Shown here: one piece after another, positions 27,026 through 35,033 of the stretch | How the letters are laid out: the number at the start of each line of letters is the position of its first letter | Numbering within the stretch: position 1 is the first letter of the stretch | Origin: Thalassospira xianhensis MCCC 1A02616 | GTDB taxonomy: Bacteria; Pseudomonadota; Alphaproteobacteria; Rhodospirillales; Thalassospiraceae | Assembly (NCBI RefSeq): GCF_003326475.1 | Contig: NZ_JPWA01000020.1 | Span: 1 to 64,000, forward strand | DNA length: 64,000 nt | Direction: 5' to 3' | Made by a program: the position numbers and the translations under genes | The notes under the pieces: generated by a model | Told to the model about the DNA's origin: nothing | What the model saw: the letters and a program-made list of their open reading frames with translations, nothing else | Databases searched by the model: none

Positions 27026-27169
27026 GACCCAGATCAAAGCGACATGGACCGGCATTTGTCAAATTCAAAAGTATCGGGGTGGGGCGGTGACATGGTGTGA
27101 TAGAGTCCATAAATAAAGGACGAGGGGAAACGTCCCGATCAAAAATAAACCGGATGGAGGAGCCAGAAC

Positions 27170-27490
27170 ATGTCCAATTTCACGGATCGTGAACGCGGTT
27201 TCGAGGCGAAATACAGCTTTGACCTGGAACAGAATTTCCGGATCGAAGCCCACCTATACAAAATGCTGGCGACCTGGGCGGGCGATAAAATGGGAATGAG
27301 CGAGACGGAAAGTCGTTCCTATGCGGCCAAAATCGTCGGTGATGTTGTCAGTAATCCGCAGGAAAACGGTATCATATCCGTGCTTCTGGCCGATTTCGGA
27401 CGGCATAATATCGACATGACGGTCAGCGAGGTAAACCGCAAACTCGAAGAATTGCGCCCGCTTGCGCGTGCCGAGCTGCTCGAGGAATAG
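27170..27490 (+). CDS. F1-ATPase inhibitor zeta subunit (DUF1476 family)
   Basis: 106 aa, alpha-helical, starting MSNFTDRERGFEAKYSFDLE, the conserved beginning of the alphaproteobacterial DUF1476 family. The zeta subunit of Paracoccus denitrificans belongs to this family and blocks reverse rotation of F1F0-ATP synthase through its N-terminus. GGAGG lies 8 bases before the ATG. The family is largely restricted to Alphaproteobacteria, which supports the assignment of the organism. Confidence 0.92.
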   Translation: MSNFTDRERGFEAKYSFDLEQNFRIEAHLYKMLATWAGDKMGMSETESRSYAAKIVGDVVSNPQENGIISVLLADFGRHNIDMTVSEVNRKLEELRPLARAELLEE

Positions 27491-27648
27491 TTGCTTTGCA
27501 GAAATAAGAAAAAGTTCGGATTTGCAAACCATTAGCCGGTTTCGTATTCTGTTCCCGGATCAAGAAAGATTTCTGGTTGCAGCCACGCGTTGTTTTGCTT
27601 GTGAATGTTCGGGCATGGTTGTGGGTCAGGTAGAGAAGGGCAAAGGCT

Positions 27649-28326
27649 TTGCGTATCCTGTTGGCAGACGATCACGATCTGGTTCGTGAAGCATTATCAC
27701 TGCTGTTCCAGCAATATTTCGAAGGTTGTGAAGTGGTCGAGGCAGGCGCGCTTGACCCGGCACTGGAGCATATCGAGGCACAGAACGATTTCGATCTGGT
27801 GCTTCTGGACTTGCGGATGCCCGGCATGAACGGGCTTGAGGGGTTGAAACGCACTCTTGAAAAAGCAGCCAAGACAACATCGGTTGTTTTGCTTTCGGGG
27901 GCCTATCGCAGCGAAGATGTGCGTCATGCCATTGAAAATGGCGCGCAAGGCTTTATCCCCAAAACATTGCGCGGGCAGGCACTCGCCAATGCCATTCAGC
28001 TGGTGCTGGCCGGTGAGAAATATCTGCCGTCCTCTATCCTGAACGATATGGGTGATGGCTTTGGTGGTGGCAGTGACGGCGAACCGCGCATGGCGGGTGG
28101 TTTTGGCAATGAAGGCGATTTCAGTCGCCTTACCCCGCGCGAACGTGAAGTTCTGGCGCTTCTGGCCGAAGGGCGTCCTAACAAGGATATCGCGCGTCAT
28201 CTCGACCTGCGCGAAATCACGGTGAAATATCACCTGAAAAACATTTACCGCAAACTGCACGTGTCCAACCGGGCGCAGGCGGTAAAAATCGCACTGGAAG
28301 ATATGGCGCGTACCGGAACGTTGTAG
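27649..28326 (+). CDS. LuxR-family two-component response regulator
   Basis: 225 aa from TTG 27649, which has GAAGGG 8 bases upstream; no ATG fits the receiver start. The receiver domain shows ILLADDHDLVREAL (acidic pocket), the phospho-acceptor Asp in LVLLDLRMPGMNG, SG in VVLLSGAY and Lys in GFIPKTL. A Gly-rich linker precedes the C-terminal HTH (LTPREREVLALLAEGRPNKDIARHL). No histidine kinase is adjacent, so it is an orphan here, with unknown signal and targets. Confidence 0.93.
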   Translation: MRILLADDHDLVREALSLLFQQYFEGCEVVEAGALDPALEHIEAQNDFDLVLLDLRMPGMNGLEGLKRTLEKAAKTTSVVLLSGAYRSEDVRHAIENGAQGFIPKTLRGQALANAIQLVLAGEKYLPSSILNDMGDGFGGGSDGEPRMAGGFGNEGDFSRLTPREREVLALLAEGRPNKDIARHLDLREITVKYHLKNIYRKLHVSNRAQAVKIALEDMARTGTL

Positions 28327-28365
28327 TATGCTCGTCAAAGGCAGCGCTGTTTAACGCTTGAAACC

Positions 28366-28392
28366 CGGCTCGTGATTTCACGGGCCGTTTTT
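28366..28392 (+). terminator. Intrinsic terminator after the LuxR regulator
   Basis: CGGCTCGTGA (28366-28375) pairs with TCACGGGCCG (28378-28387) with one wobble, followed by T5. Confidence 0.75.
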
Positions 28393-28446
28393 CTTTGGTG
28401 GTTCGGGCTGTTCCCCTCGTAATGTCACCTGAAACGAGGAACTGAA

Positions 28447-29145
28447 ATGACCATCCGTATTGCCCTTGTCGGGGATTATAATCCCGCCGTTACCGCCCAT
28501 CAGGCCATCCCCAAGGCCATTGAAATTGCGGCTGCCGAAATCGGCATTTCCGTCGAATATGACTGGATTGCAACGCCGAGTTTTGATGGCGGTGCGGCGC
28601 TGATACTGTCTGGCTATGATGGGATGTGGTGTGTTCCGGCAAGTCCGTATGAAAGTCTTGAAGGTGCGCTTGCCGCGATCCGGTTCGCGCGCGAGAACGA
28701 TATTGCGTTTCTGGGCACATGCGGCGGTTATCAGCATGCGATTCTCGAATATGCGCGCAATGTTCTGGGGCTTGCCAATGCCGCGAATGCCGAAATTGAT
28801 CCGGATGCGGAACTGCCGCTTATTGCGCCCCTGACCTGTGCGCTGATTGATCAGGATGGCGAGATTGATCTGGCTGCGGGCAGCCTGATCCGGGCTCATT
28901 GCGGATCGGACCATCTGATTGAAACCTATCGGTGCAGTTATGGGTTTAATCGTGATTATGCGGGGCTTCTGGACGGGCAGGCGTTGCAGATTGGGGCATG
29001 GGATGCAGATGGTGATCCCCGCGCGGTGGAATTGCACAATCATCGTTTCTTTATCGGCACGGCGTTTCAGCCGGAACGATCCGCCCTGCGCGGTGAAAAT
29101 CATCCGCTGATCACGGCCTTTATCAGGGCCGCATCAGGAAAATAA
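28447..29145 (+). CDS. CTP-synthase C-terminal-like glutamine amidotransferase homologue
   Basis: 232 aa. It resembles the glutaminase half of CTP synthase as a free-standing protein: RIALVGDYNPAVTAHQAIPKAI at the start, the nucleophile-like Cys92 in FLGTCGGYQHAILEYARNV, and a C-terminal block FIGTAFQPERSALRGENHPLI. In true class I amidotransferases this block reads HPE; here the His position is Gln208 while Glu210 remains, so normal glutaminase activity is doubtful. Database annotation for this family often mentions selenoproteins; here position 92 is an ordinary TGC cysteine. The physiological role is unknown. Confidence 0.85.
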   Translation: MTIRIALVGDYNPAVTAHQAIPKAIEIAAAEIGISVEYDWIATPSFDGGAALILSGYDGMWCVPASPYESLEGALAAIRFARENDIAFLGTCGGYQHAILEYARNVLGLANAANAEIDPDAELPLIAPLTCALIDQDGEIDLAAGSLIRAHCGSDHLIETYRCSYGFNRDYAGLLDGQALQIGAWDADGDPRAVELHNHRFFIGTAFQPERSALRGENHPLITAFIRAASGK

Positions 29146-29157
29146 CCCCATAAAAAA

Positions 29158-29184
29158 GCACCCCCGTTCTCAATACGGGGGTGC
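29158..29184. terminator. Intrinsic terminator, shared by convergent genes
   Basis: GCACCCCCGT (29158-29167) and ACGGGGGTGC (29175-29184) form a perfect 10-bp stem. TAAAAAA on the left provides the T-run for the minus-strand transporter gene; on the plus strand the tail is weak. Confidence 0.8.
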
Positions 29185-29204
29185 AGTCCATGAGACGGAG
29201 AGTC

Positions 29205-30146
29205 TCAGGCACGTTCGGGCAGGTTGTGTGCCCGGACATTCGGTGATGTCGTGTTTGCAGATGACGGCGGGGTGCGACCAGACTGGATGATGAAAACACC
29301 CGACAGGATCATGGCGGTCGCAACAATATCGGTTGCGGAAACCGGTTCGCCCAAGATCAGGCTTCCGGTCAGAAGGCCAATAACCGGCGGGATATAGGTG
29401 ACCCCGGCGGTTTTGACCGCGCCGAGTTTCCCGATCAGGAAGTAATAACACATATAGGCAATGCCTGTGCCGAACATGCCAAGGCCGATAAAAAGCCCGG
29501 TGGCAATTTTCCAGTTGGTAAAGATCGCATCAATCCCGGTGAAATCGCCAATGATCAATAGTGTCACCGCCGAAATTCCAAGCTGATAGGTGCAAAGTGC
29601 AATTGGTGAAATGCCAAGGGGGCTCAGGAATTTGCGGACATAGACGAATGAAAGCCCGACACAGCCCGACCCGATGGCGACGTAAACCACACCCATCAGA
29701 TCGATGCCTGATGTGCCATTTTCCCAAGGTTTTGCAATGATCAGGACACCCGCAAAACCAAACAGCAATCCGCTGATCGAACGGATATTGATCGGTTCAC
29801 TGCGCAGGAAAATGGCCGCCGCGATAAAGGAAAACATCGGGATCACACCACTTAGCATCCCGGCAACGCTGGATGGCAGAAGCGAGATGCCCTTGGCAAA
29901 GGCAAGGTAATAGACGGTGGCCGCGAGAAGCGACATGACAATGAAATGATGCGTATGGCGCAGATGCTGCCAATGCAGCACCTTGCGCGCCATCGCAAAT
30001 GCCAGAACCGGCAGAAAGCCCATGATGACCCGCACCGTCACCACTTGCATTGGCGATATCAGGCTGCTTGCCGTTTTGTTGAACAAAAAGGTCATGCCCC
30101 AGCACAGGGCAAGAAAGCCAAAGACGAGGTATGCGTTGTTCTTCAT
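29205..30146 (-). CDS. DMT-superfamily (EamA) transporter
   Basis: 313 aa with about ten hydrophobic segments, consistent with two EamA repeats: the first begins YLVFGFLALCWGMTFLFNKT, the second YVAIGSGCVGLSFVYVRKFL. The C-terminal tail is hydrophilic. Members export amino acids, metabolites or drugs; the substrate cannot be told. It is divergent from a GcvA-like LysR regulator 97 bp away, the usual arrangement for a regulator and its transporter target. Confidence 0.9.
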   Translation of the reverse strand: MKNNAYLVFGFLALCWGMTFLFNKTASSLISPMQVVTVRVIMGFLPVLAFAMARKVLHWQHLRHTHHFIVMSLLAATVYYLAFAKGISLLPSSVAGMLSGVIPMFSFIAAAIFLRSEPINIRSISGLLFGFAGVLIIAKPWENGTSGIDLMGVVYVAIGSGCVGLSFVYVRKFLSPLGISPIALCTYQLGISAVTLLIIGDFTGIDAIFTNWKIATGLFIGLGMFGTGIAYMCYYFLIGKLGAVKTAGVTYIPPVIGLLTGSLILGEPVSATDIVATAMILSGVFIIQSGRTPPSSANTTSPNVRAHNLPERA

Positions 30147-30243
30147 GGCCGGAACTTTCGTGGGGGTGATGCCGTGATTGTAGGTCTGGCCGGAATGGCG
30201 TACAAATCATGTTATCTGGATCATGGGATAGAAAATCTGCATC

Positions 30244-31152
30244 ATGAGTTCATATCCGCCCCTGAATTCCTTGCGTGCATTCGAGGCTTCCATTCGACTG
30301 AATAGTTTTTCTCGTGCAGCGGAGGAACTGAACGTAACACCCGGCGCCGTCGGACAGCAGATCAGAAAGCTTGAAGATTGGCTGGGTGTGGAGCTGTTCG
30401 CCCGTTCGGTCCGGCAGGTCAAACCAACCGCCGATGGGCTTGAATATGCCGCGCGCATATCGCCCGCCCTGCAGCAGATTATTGACGCCAGTCAGCATTT
30501 GCGCGGGCAGCGTGAGCATATGGTGCGTGTGGTCATGCCGCCAAGCTTCGCCGCGAAATGGTTTTCCAAACGCATGGCGCGGTTTTTGATCGATTATCCG
30601 TCAACGTCACTTCACGTGGGTTCGTCAGTACAATTCACGGATTTTGATCGCGATCCGGTCGACATCGCCGTGCGGTATTTTGACGGGAATGATGAAAAGC
30701 TTGAATCCGTCCTGATCTATCGCGGGCAGGCGGCGGCCTTCTGTTCGCCTGCCTATCGTGACCGGATGGGGTTTGAGCGCCCCGCCGATCTGGCACGTGC
30801 GACTTTGTTAAACGACATTCTGCATGACTGGTGGGAAGAATGGCTAGGCCAGTTTGCCGAGATGAACCCGGTCGAGATTGCTGCAATCAAGCGCATTGAA
30901 ATCGATCAGACATCTATGGCGATCGAGGCCGCGATCCACGGGCAGGGGGTTGTGATGGCCAACCCGTTACTGGCGGAGGAAGACGTGATGGAAGGCAAGC
31001 TGATCCATCTGTTTCCCGAACAGGTCCAGATTGTTCCATTGGGATATTATCTGGTGCATCCGAAAAACCGGGAACTGCGCGGTCAGGTAAAGCTGTTTCG
31101 TGACTGGCTGCTGGGCGAGGCGCAGGAACTTTCCCTGTTGCAAAATACGTAA
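30244..31152 (+). CDS. LysR-family regulator (GcvA-like)
   Basis: 302 aa. The HTH starts PPLNSLRAFEASIRLNSFSRAAEELNV in the GcvA manner and continues TPGAVGQQIRKLEDWLGVELF. The effector domain follows from about residue 90 (MVRVVMPPSFAAKWF). It is divergent from the EamA transporter and likely controls it. The spacer contains ATCATG twice, 14 bases apart, which may be part of its site. A bidirectional terminator lies downstream. Confidence 0.93.
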   Translation: MSSYPPLNSLRAFEASIRLNSFSRAAEELNVTPGAVGQQIRKLEDWLGVELFARSVRQVKPTADGLEYAARISPALQQIIDASQHLRGQREHMVRVVMPPSFAAKWFSKRMARFLIDYPSTSLHVGSSVQFTDFDRDPVDIAVRYFDGNDEKLESVLIYRGQAAAFCSPAYRDRMGFERPADLARATLLNDILHDWWEEWLGQFAEMNPVEIAAIKRIEIDQTSMAIEAAIHGQGVVMANPLLAEEDVMEGKLIHLFPEQVQIVPLGYYLVHPKNRELRGQVKLFRDWLLGEAQELSLLQNT

Positions 31153-31157
31153 ACAGA

Positions 31158-31185
31158 AAAGCCCCGGCCAGTTGACCGGGGCTTT
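31158..31185. terminator. Bidirectional intrinsic terminator
   Basis: AAAGCCCCGG (31158-31167) and CCGGGGCTTT (31176-31185) form a perfect 10-bp stem with A- and T-rich flanks. It separates the convergent LysR gene and purB. Confidence 0.85.
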
Positions 31186-31208
31186 GATTTTGGTGCGCGG
31201 TGTTACCG

Positions 31209-32519
31209 TCAGTCGGCAAACACACGGGCGAAAATCGTGTCGACATGCTTGGTATGGTAACCAAGGTCAAACAGACTTTCGAGCGTTTCCATCGGGATCT
31301 TCGCGGTAACGTCTGCGTCGGTTTTCAGAAGCGACAGCAGATCGCCTTCGCGGTTCCAGACTTTCATCGCGTTACGCTGAACGATGCGATACGAATCTTC
31401 GCGCGAAACGCCATGCTGCGTCAGGGTTAGCAGCACGCGCTGCGAGAAGACCAGACCACCCATCTGATTAAGGATTTCGTCCATCCGTTCCGGATAGACG
31501 ACAAGGTTTTCAACCACATTGGTCAGACGTATCAGGGCGAAGTCGAGCGTTACGGTCGCATCCGGGCCGATATTGCGTTCGACCGATGAATGCGAAATAT
31601 CGCGTTCATGCCAAAGGGCAACGTTTTCCATCGCCGGGATCGCCATCGAGCGCACCAGACGGGCCAGGCCGGTCAGGTTTTCGGTCAGAACCGGGTTGCG
31701 TTTGTGCGGCATTGCCGACGAACCCTTCTGCCCCTTCGAGAAGAATTCCTCGACTTCGCGGACTTCGGTGCGCTGCAGGTGGCGGATTTCAGTTGCCAGA
31801 TGTTCGATGGAGGATGCGATAACACCAAGGGCTGCGAAATAGGCGGCATGACGGTCGCGCGGGATGACCTGGGTTGAAACCGGTTCGGGTTTCAGGCCAA
31901 GCTTGGCGGCAACATGTTCTTCGACCTGCGGGTCGATATTGGCGAATGTGCCGACTGCACCGGAGATCGCACAGGTCGCGATCTCTTCGCGGGCGACCAC
32001 CAGACGGTCGCGGTTGCGTTTAAACTCGGCATAGAAGGTTGCCAGTTTCAGGCCAAAGGTTACCGGCTCCGCGTGGATGCCGTGCGAACGCCCCATGCAG
32101 GCGATGTCCTTGGTTTCATAGGCGCGCTTTTTCAGCGCAGCCAGAAGCTTGTCCATGTCTTCAAGCAGGATGTCGGTTGCCTGAACAAGCTGAACGTTAA
32201 AGCAGGTATCGAGAACGTCGGAGCTGGTCATGCCCTGATGAACGAAACGGGCTTCTTCACCGACCTGTTCTGCCAGTTCCGTCAGGAAGGCGATCACGTC
32301 GTGTTTGACTTCGGCTTCGACAGCATCGATGCGGTCAATACGATCCTGGGTATAAGGCTTGTTGCCTTTTTCCCAGACCAGTTTGGCAGAGGCAGCCGGA
32401 ATGACGTCCAGCTCGGCCAGTTTGTCGGCAGCGTGTGCCTCGATTTCAAACCAGATACGGAATTTGTTCGCCGGTTCCCAGATTGATGTCATCTGCGGAC
32501 GGGAATAACGGGGGATCAT
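31209..32519 (-). CDS. purB: Adenylosuccinate lyase
   Basis: 436 aa from ATG 32519, which has GGAGG 7-8 bases upstream; the frame extends 13 codons further without support. It cleaves SAICAR and adenylosuccinate by fumarate elimination. Family marks: MIPRYSRPQMTSIWEPANKF at the start, MTSSDVLDTCFNVQL, GRSHGIHAEPVTFGLK (catalytic His region) and the signature loop QKGSSAMPHKRNPVLTEN. It is separate from the main pur block and sits between two LysR cassettes. Confidence 0.97.
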   Translation of the reverse strand: MIPRYSRPQMTSIWEPANKFRIWFEIEAHAADKLAELDVIPAASAKLVWEKGNKPYTQDRIDRIDAVEAEVKHDVIAFLTELAEQVGEEARFVHQGMTSSDVLDTCFNVQLVQATDILLEDMDKLLAALKKRAYETKDIACMGRSHGIHAEPVTFGLKLATFYAEFKRNRDRLVVAREEIATCAISGAVGTFANIDPQVEEHVAAKLGLKPEPVSTQVIPRDRHAAYFAALGVIASSIEHLATEIRHLQRTEVREVEEFFSKGQKGSSAMPHKRNPVLTENLTGLARLVRSMAIPAMENVALWHERDISHSSVERNIGPDATVTLDFALIRLTNVVENLVVYPERMDEILNQMGGLVFSQRVLLTLTQHGVSREDSYRIVQRNAMKVWNREGDLLSLLKTDADVTAKIPMETLESLFDLGYHTKHVDTIFARVFAD

Positions 32520-32734
32520 GCAGTCGCCTCCGGGCAGGATGGTTGGGTGCCGGGTCATGACCAGATTGCGTGATCAGCGAAGTGCGATGCTGGTTCCGGC
32601 ACGCTTTCAACGCGTCGGATAGTCCATATCGCTGCGATTGGCAACCCTGCATCGTAGGCTGTTTGCGTTCAGAGGCATCTTTGCCGGTGTTTTTGGGGCC
32701 GTTGCGCGGCGTTTCCGGATTTTCCTGCCGGACA

Positions 32735-33643
32735 TTATTCGCCGATTGCAGGCCATTTCCGATTGCGAATGTATTCAAGAAAGGCACGCATGGCCGCACT
32801 CGTATGGCGCCGGTTCGGATAATACAGATACCAACTCGGCAGCTTTTTCTTCCAATCGACAAGCAATTCGACAAGTCTGCCCTGTTTGACATCGTTGCGA
32901 ACATAATCGTCAAACAGATGAGCGATGCCCGATCCTGCAAGGGCTGCCTGACGCTCTTGATGCGCGGAACTCAGCGTCAACCGGCCTTTCGGGGTGATTT
33001 CGACCTCATTCCCGTTGTTCGCGAATTTCCACGTCACCAAGGTTCCACCGGGAAAACGGCGGCGAATACAGTCATGCGTCAGAAGATCGTCCGGTGAACC
33101 GGGGCGACCCCTCCTGCGCAGATAATCGGGGGAGGCCACAATTGCATATTGTAAGGCGGGACCCAGCGGCATCGCGATCATGTCCTGGGCAAGTTGATGT
33201 CCGAAACGCACACCGGCGTCGAAACCATGCTCGACAATATCTATGATTGCTGCCTCGCTGACGATTTCAACATTGATGTCGGGGTAAATTTCCATGAATT
33301 CAAAGGCCAGAGGGCACAGAACATGGTCGGCGGCCGGGCCCGGCGCATTGATCCGCACAGTACCGGATGGGTGTTCCCGGAGCTGATTGAGATCGTCGAT
33401 CGCTGTTCTGATGTCGTGAAGGGCAGGCCCAAGTCGCTCAAGAAGTCGTTCGCCTGCTTCGGTTGGCGAGACGCTGCGTGTCGTCCGGTTCAGCAACCGG
33501 ATGCCCAACGCTTCCTCAAGCACATTGACAGATTGGCTAATCGCAGAGGATGAGACACCCCTGTCGAGCGCGGCAGCTCTGAAGCCACCGCATCGCACGA
33601 CGTCCTCAAATATCTCCAGGCTATCAAGGCGTAGCGATTTCAT
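32735..33643 (-). CDS. LysR-family transcriptional regulator
   Basis: 302 aa from ATG 33643; ATGs at 33673 and 33724 are in frame but the LysR HTH begins directly after this one (LRLDSLEIFEDVVRCGGFRAAA). GVSSSAISQSVNVLEEALG gives the recognition helix, and the effector domain starts near GTVRINAPGPAADHVL. It is divergent from a secreted metallo-hydrolase gene, its probable target. The upstream alternative starts would overlap the first codons of the longest metallo-hydrolase frame, another reason to prefer the short one. Confidence 0.9.
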   Translation of the reverse strand: MKSLRLDSLEIFEDVVRCGGFRAAALDRGVSSSAISQSVNVLEEALGIRLLNRTTRSVSPTEAGERLLERLGPALHDIRTAIDDLNQLREHPSGTVRINAPGPAADHVLCPLAFEFMEIYPDINVEIVSEAAIIDIVEHGFDAGVRFGHQLAQDMIAMPLGPALQYAIVASPDYLRRRGRPGSPDDLLTHDCIRRRFPGGTLVTWKFANNGNEVEITPKGRLTLSSAHQERQAALAGSGIAHLFDDYVRNDVKQGRLVELLVDWKKKLPSWYLYYPNRRHTSAAMRAFLEYIRNRKWPAIGE

Positions 33644-33792
33644 TGCAAAGCTCTGCTTAATAAGCTGATCCATTTTTGTTAGCTTATCTGTGCGCTCGAT
33701 CTGTGTCATCTCTAGAAAAGGCATCGCCTACAGGTGCCGTGCCGGACGACGCTGCAATCAAATACGACACCTGCAATCACAATTTGGACAGG

Positions 33793-34815
33793 ATGATGAG
33801 TATGAGCGGAATTACATTGAATCGCAGAAAGATCATGCTGACAGCCGCATCGGCAGCAGCGGGACTGATCTTGCCAACCGGCGGTATAGCCTTTGCCCAG
33901 GCTGCTTCCGGCGCGTCGTCCCCGCTCCAAAACGGGAATGCGGGGGGAAATGTTGGCCATTACCGGTTTCGTGTCGGAGATGACATATCTGCAACCGTGT
34001 TGAGCGACGGGCTGATCGGTGGTCCGCCCCGGATTTACGCCAGTAACGCGCCGGAGGCAGAATTGGAGGAAGTTCTCAGGCAAGCCTTTTTGCCGACTGA
34101 TCGTCTGACACTTAATCTCAATACGCTTCTTATCGAAACGAATGGCAGACGGATACTGCTTGAGGCGGGCGCCGGGCAGACGATGGGACCGCAGGGCGGT
34201 CGTCTGTTTGATAACTTGGCGGCAATCGGTTTGAGGCCCGAGGATATCGACATTGTGGTTGTTTCCCACACGCACCCGGATCATGTCGGAAATCTTCGGA
34301 CAGCTGATGGTCGTAAGGCATTTCCACGCGCGACCGTTTTTGCGCCTCGTGCTGATTGGGATTTCTTTGTCGTCAACGATCCGGATCTTTCCTACATGCC
34401 GGTGCCCGAGGATTTCCGTCGTAATTTCGCCGCGGCCATCAAGCGGAGCGTCGAACCGGTTGCGAACGGGATCGAATTGTATGAACCCGGAGAAGAGATT
34501 ATACCCGGTCTGATCACGCTTCCGGCATTGGGCCATACGCCTGGCATGGCGAACTTCCTTGTTCAATCAGGGAATGACCAGCTCCTGCTTACAGCCGACC
34601 TTGCTTATCATCCAATCGTCAATGTCGACCGATCATGGCTGCCGGGGCCGGATCGCGACAAGGAAACGGCTCTTGCTTCTCGCCGGCGCATCTTTGACAT
34701 GGCGGCAACAGACCGGCTTCTTGTTCTCGGTTTCCATTATCCGTTCCCGGGCCTTGGCCGAATGCTCAAAACGGATGTCGGCTATGCCTGGGTTCCTGCC
34801 TATTGGCAGTTTTGA
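33793..34815 (+). CDS. Exported MBL-fold metallo-hydrolase
   Basis: 340 aa from ATG 33793 (ATGs at 33796 and 33802 are equally possible); the frame extends to 33676. The N-terminus has NRRKIMLTAASAAAGLILP and ends in AFAQA, which looks like a twin-arginine-type or Sec signal peptide. The metal-binding motif is visible in VVVSHTHPDHVGNL, with later His in LPALGHTPGMANF and the Asp in LLTADLAYHP, and a final His in LGFHYPFPG. These fit a periplasmic two-zinc hydrolase; class and substrate (lactone, ester or other) are open. Confidence 0.88.
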   Translation: MMSMSGITLNRRKIMLTAASAAAGLILPTGGIAFAQAASGASSPLQNGNAGGNVGHYRFRVGDDISATVLSDGLIGGPPRIYASNAPEAELEEVLRQAFLPTDRLTLNLNTLLIETNGRRILLEAGAGQTMGPQGGRLFDNLAAIGLRPEDIDIVVVSHTHPDHVGNLRTADGRKAFPRATVFAPRADWDFFVVNDPDLSYMPVPEDFRRNFAAAIKRSVEPVANGIELYEPGEEIIPGLITLPALGHTPGMANFLVQSGNDQLLLTADLAYHPIVNVDRSWLPGPDRDKETALASRRRIFDMAATDRLLVLGFHYPFPGLGRMLKTDVGYAWVPAYWQF

Positions 34816-34863
34816 TCTTTTTATCAGGGGGTGACACGCACCAAACGCATTACTATCGGGAAC

Positions 34864-34876
34864 CCCGCTTTGGGGC
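34864..34876 (+). terminator. Weak possible terminator after the metallo-hydrolase
   Basis: CCCC and GGGG pair around GCTTT, followed some bases later by AT-rich sequence without a clean T-run. It is the only hairpin I can see in the 218-bp gap before the GAF/HD-GYP gene. Confidence 0.3.
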
Positions 34877-35033
34877 ATAACAGCTTTATTATAGCTTTTT
34901 ACCTGTGTGGAACTTGCCATCTGCTAAGATTATCTCAATCTCCTGATGGATATAGTTCGTAAAACGAGCATTCCAGAACAAGGGCGGGCAAACCGCTCTG
35001 ATCGCGAGTGGACACAGATAATGGCGCGTATTT

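Noticed and set aside
28447-29145. Possible selenoprotein
   Set aside because: The family is sometimes annotated so, but the frame has no in-frame TGA and position 92 is a normal TGC cysteine.
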